Assembly: GCA_029962745.1 (NCBI GenBank)
Contig: CM057151.1
Coordinates: forward strand, 38,973,136 to 39,037,135
Source: Echinometra lucunter
Lineage: Eukaryota > Echinodermata > Echinoidea > Camarodonta > Echinometridae
Reading direction: 5' to 3'
DNA length: 64,000 nt
Below, in pieces: positions 57,713 through 64,000 of the stretch. How positions within the stretch are numbered: the first letter of the stretch is position 1; each line of letters starts with the position of its first letter. Position numbers and translations under genes: made by a program. The notes under the pieces are model-generated. The model saw only the letters and a program-made list of their open reading frames with translations. It searched no databases and was not told where the DNA came from.

Positions 57713-58855
57713 TGGTTTTGCATGGGTTATTTGCCCACACCTCTCCCAACACACTATACACATTTACACCTCTCTTGCGCAAGTCATTGTTTTGATTTTT
57801 ACATCATTTATTCTTCCATTTTTTGTAACAGTTTTCAATGGTTAGTCATATGCAATCACATGATTAATCACACCAAACAACTTTTACATAAAAAGCTTAC
57901 AGCATGTTAAAAAAATCTTCCATTCATGTATTATGTGGGCAAAGGTTGTTTTCAGCTGATGTGAGACTGGTTATGTAGCAAAAGATGGTTGTCTATCTGT
58001 GCTGCCTTTTTTTCTTTAATCAAAGAATGGTGAATTCTGTATTTTGCACAAATATATTTATTTGAATAAACAATCTGCATTCATCCATGTACATGATACA
58101 TAGCAACATGTGCACCTACCTACTTGTATCTGAAACACTATTGCAAATTTTATTTCATACCATGCGTGTAATATCGACATTTTTCAAATGGTGCAGAAAA
58201 TTTGACTTTTTGCCAAAATAAACATATTGGAGTATACTCATTGTGCACTTATCTCAAATACAAAATCATAAGAGCAAACATTGTTTCTAGATTGTCAAAT
58301 ACACTGTTATTTTGCATCTAGAAGCAAAGTTTACCTAAGAGTAACAAAGGTTTATGTTTGTCTAGTGAAAACCAGCTTTATTAAGCATCAAGCAAAAGTG
58401 TACTCAAAGTCTGTGAACACGGACAGGGGGTTGCTGCATTTGATATTTCGGTGTGCCTTTGATCATGTATTAATAACCAATTACAGATCCCTGCACTGCC
58501 CCATGGGTTTTCAAGCCCATATGAACATGTAGAATACACACTGTGTATATGCTGGTACTTCAGTGGACTTTCACATGTATACAGCTAAAATTCAGAAGGG
58601 CATTTATTCCACCAGCTCTTAATGGGGTTGATGCCTGTTTGGCTCTCAACAGATTTTCCCTCATAAATTTGAAAAGTCTATACATGAACAGTTTGATTCT
58701 GAAAAATTATATAAATCCCTTTTTGCAAATATGCATACATTTGAAGTTGCTAGAATACAAAGAATATGATAACAAAATATTTGATATTTAGATCATTATC
58801 ATAAACTTTTTTCCTAGATAATATGATGAGCGATGTATCCAATGGAATACATTAT

Positions 58856-59097
58856 TGGGTGATTTCAAGTTTGGTGTTTACCTTTTGGTGTTGGTGTTGG
58901 GTTGATTTTTACATCAACGCAGCTCCAAATTAAAGATAAAACTGGTCTTGGGACAACTGTCACTTGGAGTTGAGCTGTCAATAATGTCATTTGAACCACT
59001 TTTGTAAACTCAGATTAGGTGTTGGAGCTATGGAAAGCAATTTAAATTGTGTTTCTAACACCAACACCAGCACCAACACCAAACTTGAAATCACCCA
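58856..59097. mobile_element. TGGGTGATTTCAAGTTTGGTGTT inverted-repeat MITE
   Basis: The left end TGGGTGATTTCAAGTTTGG is matched exactly by the inverse CCAAACTTGAAATCACCCA at the right. GGTGTTGGTGTTGG and ACACCAACACCAGCACC arrays lie inside. 242 bases, non-coding. Looks young because the termini are identical. Confidence 0.85.
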
Positions 59098-59329
59098 TTG
59101 TCTGTGTGATATTGAAATTATATTTAAAAAATGACTTTTATCAGTTTTTGCATTCAAACTCTTCACAATGTGGTCTACATTTCCATGTATTAAAAATAAA
59201 GTTAAAATTGGCAATATTGTTATGGAGAAATTTGCCCTATCTTAGAGTTGACACCATGTTGGCTCTCAACACATTGCTGTCTTCATAAGATATCTAATAC
59301 CGTGTATTTGAACTTGTATCTAGCCTAAA

Positions 59330-59468
59330 TGTTCTTGTCAGATGATACTAAATTAGGATCACTATGCACATTCACTCTAAAGAAAACTGCACCCCTTGTG
59401 TTCTTGTTAAATGACATTAAATTAGGATCACTATGAACATTCACTCTAAAGAATATTGCACTCCTTGT
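59330..59468. repeat. Two-unit 69-bp tandem duplication
   Basis: TGTTCTTGT.A.ATGA.A.TAAATTAGGATCACTATG.ACATTCACTCTAAAGAA.A.TGCAC.CCTTG is present twice in a row with about ten differences. Confidence 0.8.
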
Positions 59469-61399
59469 TGTAACAGCTACCGCTATGCTTCCCTTTAAGT
59501 TATTCATTAAACTTATTTGAGCAAATATCCGTGTAATGAGTACATAAAGGCATGGATACAATCAAGCAATTAGTTTATATTGATGTACAGGTTTATCTGG
59601 GTCATGATCTTATGGTCATTGGCACCTTATCACATTGCAATCAGAGAATGGGGGAGTAGCCTTTCAAATAAGACTACATGTGGTCTGTCCCTTACATACT
59701 GAAAATGAAATGAGGCATTAATGTATTGAAGAGTTAAAAAGATGGGATTTTTGCTGATTTTCATGAAAGCATTATTCAATTCTTCAGACTTCACCAATTT
59801 ATCACATTTCTACTGAAGTGATCACTCAAGTGCAAGTAATATTCATTTGGATAGAGGCGGATAGGGGTTAACAGAAAGGTTCAAGCAACATTAGCTCTAG
59901 TGTGAGAATTTTTCCTGGCTTAATTAATTTGGTAAAAATATATGGTTAGGGTTGGGCTGCTTTGGTGTTTTAAATTTGGTTAGGGTTAGGGTTAGTTTTG
60001 TCATCTGTCCAGGGTTGAATTAGAAAACCTTTTTAAGTAGGACTTTGAACACAGAGCTATTGTGACTGAAGCATGTATTTTAGAACAAATGTGAAAGGAT
60101 CTAGAGAAGATGTGGAAAGACTTTTGTAGCAGATTGGTTTGAACATTGTGCTCTCCTTCCCCTCATCCTGGCTGTTGGTTTCAGTTCATGTCTAGAATCC
60201 CTTTTTTTAAAGAATGTCTGGATGTAAATTCTTTATAAATACTTCTCAAATAACCAGGCGACCTACAGTTTACACTGTATTAGGGCAGTGTAAAAAGAAT
60301 GAGAAGGGTTTAGAAAGGTAATACAATATCACTGGTAAGGATAACTATAACTGCAAAATGCAGACGCTGAAGATGAAATGCAAAAACGATTTGACATCTC
60401 CTCAGAGTTTTAGTGATGGCAGTCTATTGTTTTTTATTATACACAAACATGCATGTCTCTGGAAGGGGAGTTACTAGTAGTATATTATGATGGTGGTGGT
60501 GATGATGATGATGATGGCATGGTTAGTGCAGTGAATTGGTTAGTTGTATAGTAGCAGATTTCAGACTTGTGTAGCACAGAGCTAATATTCCACAATTTAC
60601 ACCTGAAGTTCCAGCAAAAAGAGTAGTTGTGGTTTACAAAAGATTATGCTACAGGGGAGAGGTGAGAAGACTCGGAAATAATGGGTTTCATATTACCCCT
60701 AATGATGCCTGGTGTCTTGGCAAAATGCAGGAAAAAAAAGACAAAGTGGAATTGGTTTCTTACTTCATACGATCATCCTCCATGTCATCTGATTAGCGTC
60801 AGTCATGAAAAGCTGCAGATGCGTAACACAATCCCTCTTTCAAGGGTATCATCGGATTCAGTGAGCGAAATTAAGAGATCTTCATTTATGTAGCTTATCT
60901 ATGAAAGGAGATAAATTGTAGAGATCTTATGCTAAGGATTGTCCCTGGGGTTATAGGTAGGTGTGAGTATACTAGAGTTACACCTTTTTGACCTCAACCA
61001 GATGTTGTAGCCAATTTGATATGTTCATAACTAAATTGTCCGTGAATCCCAAATGAATATGCAATATTAACAAGATATAGGTCTGTTTTTTTAATATTAG
61101 ATGCTTGGTTTAAAATGGATGTATTAAGGAAAATGAAGGAAAAGTCTGCATATAGTGAAATTAGTGTTATTATTACATAATTATTTATCTCCATTGTTTT
61201 GTATAGAAAACAAATCTTGGGTGTTTTTCTGAAAAAAGGGTTTTTTCTTAAATTTAATTATAGTATGTTCTTAGTTGATAGATTGGATCGGTTAGGAAAG
61301 AATCTAGCAAAGCCAAAGGAATTATGAAACTCACCTGTAGATTTCAATCAAACTTGTTTTTCAACCAAACTAAACAAATCCAACTTGATTTCATACAAT

Positions 61400-61830
61400 A
61401 AATCAATTACCACATCTTATGGAGGAAGAGGAGGGAGCGGTAATATGGCATGAAAAAATCCCCACTATGGAATTCAAACAGAAGAGAGGCAGTAATGAAA
61501 TACCCTAGAGAGTTTACACTTTGAAGTTTTGCGAAGGAATATGGCACAAGCGGTGGTCGTTTGTCTATTGTCTTTGTTCTGCCTCCTGATTTGAAAGTCA
61601 AGAGGACATTGATTAATGGAGCTGTACTAACTCTTTGTCTTTCCAAGCCTTTTCAATTGAATCACATCTATTTTCTGCTCCTGGATCGTTTCGTATTTTC
61701 ATCTCCAAGAAAGCCCCAAAAGAAACACCGTGCAAAGATGCTCACCCCCGAGGGAACACGCAGACAACAATTTGTCATTCAATTTCATCTCTGCAGCACG
61801 ATGATGGAATAACCTTTTGAATTCTTGTGC
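61400..61830. promoter_or_regulatory. Unique, non-repetitive block, possible cis-regulatory region
   Basis: A mixed-composition block in a mostly AT-rich intron, with clustered ATTGTC, CTTTGTTCT and AACAAT words (SOX-like) and GATTAATGG (homeodomain-like). There is no supported reading frame. This is a composition-based guess, not an identification. Confidence 0.2.
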
Positions 61831-62775
61831 TTAAATGAAATAAATCAAGAAGGCTGTAAAGCTGAAACCCCTTTTTTTCAGGAAAGAGTACTTTTATAGG
61901 TTGCAGCAATGCAGATGTTTATCCTGCTGTCTTGTGTTGCTGGGTTTCCTTGTTTGATTTGGTGTTGCATTTGTGATACTCATAGGGCAGGTTGACATTT
62001 AAATGTTCTAAAGGGCAGGTCCAGTCCCCCAGAAGACAATTTGTCTGCTGACTGCTAAGAGCCAGGTGGGTGTTAACTTTGTGTTGAAGGATGCGAATGA
62101 TGCTCATCAAGCTGTCTAGATACAATAAGCAAAATGAAAAGAAAAACAAAAGAACAAAAAAAAAATCAAACAAAACAGTCACATGAAAAAAAAACCAAAG
62201 CAATAAAAGACCCCAACATTGGACAAGAAATCATATATGAAAATTACTTCATGCTTTTTTAAAAGGTGTGTTTATACTTTGCCTTTCCAACGTGAATAGA
62301 AGAGAAGAAACATTTTTTGGTTAGGTTTATCTATGAGTAAGCATCTCATTTTGTACAATGTCATCCATGATATTAGTGTTTTCTTATAGATATAGTTGAT
62401 TGCATGCAGTTGGCTGCAGAAATCAATTTCTTTAAAAGAAAATGCATCAGTGTACAGTACAAAGTTAAAGCAGTTGCACTTGGCATGATACTACAATATT
62501 GTATCTGAATTGCCAATTTATCTTCAGCAATTGACTGTCTTCATGTCAAGTTTCCTGAAAGAAAAGTAAATTAGTATTTTTGAATGATTCAAACAAATGA
62601 AGCTGTTTCTGAGCTGTACACTTACCCATTAAAAATTGAGGGAAATGGAGATTGAGATTTCCAAGGTATACTCTATCTCTATATTTTGCTCTGAGGGAAA
62701 AGACATGGTTTCCATTCCTTTAGAATTACATAAGGTTTGACAAACCTCAGAAGTGAATTTTGATGGAGTAGTAGA

Positions 62776-63186
62776 CAGGCGCGGATCCAGAGGCCCAGGG
62801 GCCAAGGCCCGCTCGGCCCCCCCCCCCAGACACAAAATTTGTGTTTTTCAGCCCAATTTTGACCATTTTAGGTACCTTGGCCACCCCCCCCCCCCCCCGA
62901 AAAAGAAAGGGGCCCCCCCCAAAAAAAAAAGGAAGAAGAATGCCGAAATGGCAAATGTAATGTACAACCTTTTTATTTTTTTATTTTTTGCTTGTCACTA
63001 AATTTAGATTTTTTTCTTTGGACCTGTATGCTGACTCCCCCAATACAGTTTTTACGAACATGCAAACAAATGCAACTTTTTTTTTTTTTAGCAGTTGCTA
63101 GTTTACAAAAAAAAAAAATTTCCATGGCCATCGGCCCCTTCCCCCCCCCCCCCCCCCCCCCCCATCAAATCTTGGATCTGCGGCTG
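62776..63186. mobile_element. Non-autonomous hAT-like element with 8-bp target duplication
   Basis: GTAGTAGA lies exactly on both sides (62768-62775 and 63187-63194). The ends are inverted: CAGGCGCGGATCCA and TGGATCTGCGGCTG. Inside are long C runs, A runs and T runs (for example 62815-62827 and about 63140-63163). The 411-base interior is non-coding; homopolymers may be misassembled in length. Confidence 0.85.
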
Positions 63187-64000
63187 GTAGTAGAATTATG
63201 TGGTATTTTAAAATTTGAATATGTATTGATTCCAAGATGCAATGCCACAGTGACATTTTATCGCATTTTGACCTATAAAGGTTCACATTTCAATTTTATA
63301 CATTAGCTACCAACCATTCCTGTTTTGAAAAATAAATCTTATTTCATGGCTGTCAAAAGAACTTCTTTGCTCTTGTTGTTTTCTGAGAACTTCACTATAA
63401 CAGCATAAAGTACTTACCACAGTCCTTTTTTTTTTCCTGATGAGACAGCTAAATCTAAGATTTTGACAAATTGATAACTTTCATGACCATGTCAAATCTT
63501 GGTATACAAGTAGGAAGCTACATGTACAATGTCACGTAATCCATTAAAGTGATTTGTTTATAATATGCAGCTATTTGTGAAAAAAAAAATCTTTGCTAAT
63601 TCTCACAAACAGTAAGGAAATACATGTAGTATGCATGCAGAGTATTGATAGCAGCAAAATGTTTGCATGGTAAAAGAGGACACAAAAGAATGCAGTATAA
63701 ATTCATTTCCCTCTCTAAATTAAGGTGGTTTGTAAAGCCAGCTCACCCATGCATGAATATGGTAGTTTTGCTCAAACCATGGTTGAATACTCATAGTATG
63801 CATTGAGGCTTTTATTTGATTTCAAAGAAGTTTTGAATTCAAGGCTCACCCAAATCATGCATGATGTCCATCGTATTCTAGTCATTTTAGAATACCAGTT
63901 AATGGTAAAGTAGGTTGAGATTAAGTAAACCAGAACATGATCTAACAATGATCAAACAGATTCAAAAGAAAGAGGTCACATCTTTGCACAGGATGGACTA

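Larger units (their letters stand above)
49318..64000 (+). other. Presumed first intron of the MFSD4-like gene, and no recognised gene
   Basis: 14.7 kb without a recognisable exon on either strand. It holds a palindromic G/C tract (49785), a degenerate AGGTCA-array relative (49905), GA and CT microsatellites (50637, 53442), MITE copy 7 (55611), an X-box motif (57172), inverted-repeat elements (57496, 58856) and a hAT-like element (62776). 51000-53400 and 59600-62700 show mainly unique AT-rich sequence. Confidence 0.6.

Overview
This is a eukaryotic, AT-rich, intron- and repeat-rich window with one 500-base assembly gap (2952-3451). Exons are short, introns are kilobases long with GT..AG ends, and the intervening DNA is packed with small inverted-repeat transposons, tRNA-derived SINEs, a LINE fragment and microsatellites. 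The encoded proteins are animal-type. The repeat style (TTAA-flanked foldbacks, elements starting GGGCCCGTTGCATAAAA, many TACATGTA words) suggests a marine invertebrate deuterostome, most likely an echinoderm such as a sea urchin. That taxonomic call is inference from style, not from a search.

Layout. (1) 1-2448, minus strand: the first two coding exons of a PM20D1-like M20 metallopeptidase (N-acyl-amino-acid hydrolase/synthase). The gene runs off the left edge. (2) 2449-5444: head-to-head intergenic region with the gap and a 5'-truncated, frameshifted non-LTR retrotransposon. (3) 5445-42416, plus strand: a complete 10-formyltetrahydrofolate dehydrogenase gene (ALDH1L1/ALDH1L2 family). I could join 21 coding exons with consistent phases into a 901-residue protein; human ALDH1L1 has 902. 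All key residues are present: formyl-hydrolase His106 and Asp142, carrier-domain Ser354, and dehydrogenase Glu671 and Cys705. (4) 42417 to about 45673: probable 3' UTR with several poly(A) signals. (5) about 45.7-48.7 kb: intergenic repeats. (6) 48989-49317, plus strand: the first coding exon of an MFSD4-like major facilitator transporter. The remaining 14.7 kb appears to be its first intron, with no second exon recognised.

The three genes are housekeeping or metabolic and do not form an operon-like system. PM20D1 and ALDH1L are divergently arranged, about 3 kb between start codons.

The most interesting content is structural: a tandem duplication that copied the 3' splice site of the last ALDH1L intron; three non-autonomous hAT-like elements with exact 8-bp target duplications, one inside a tandem duplication whose sister unit preserves an empty site; a TTAA-flanked, piggyBac-like MITE family with at least seven copies; and an element carrying an array of nuclear-receptor-like AGGTCA direct repeats. 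I found no CRISPR array, no bacterial-type operon and no clearly new enzymatic system.
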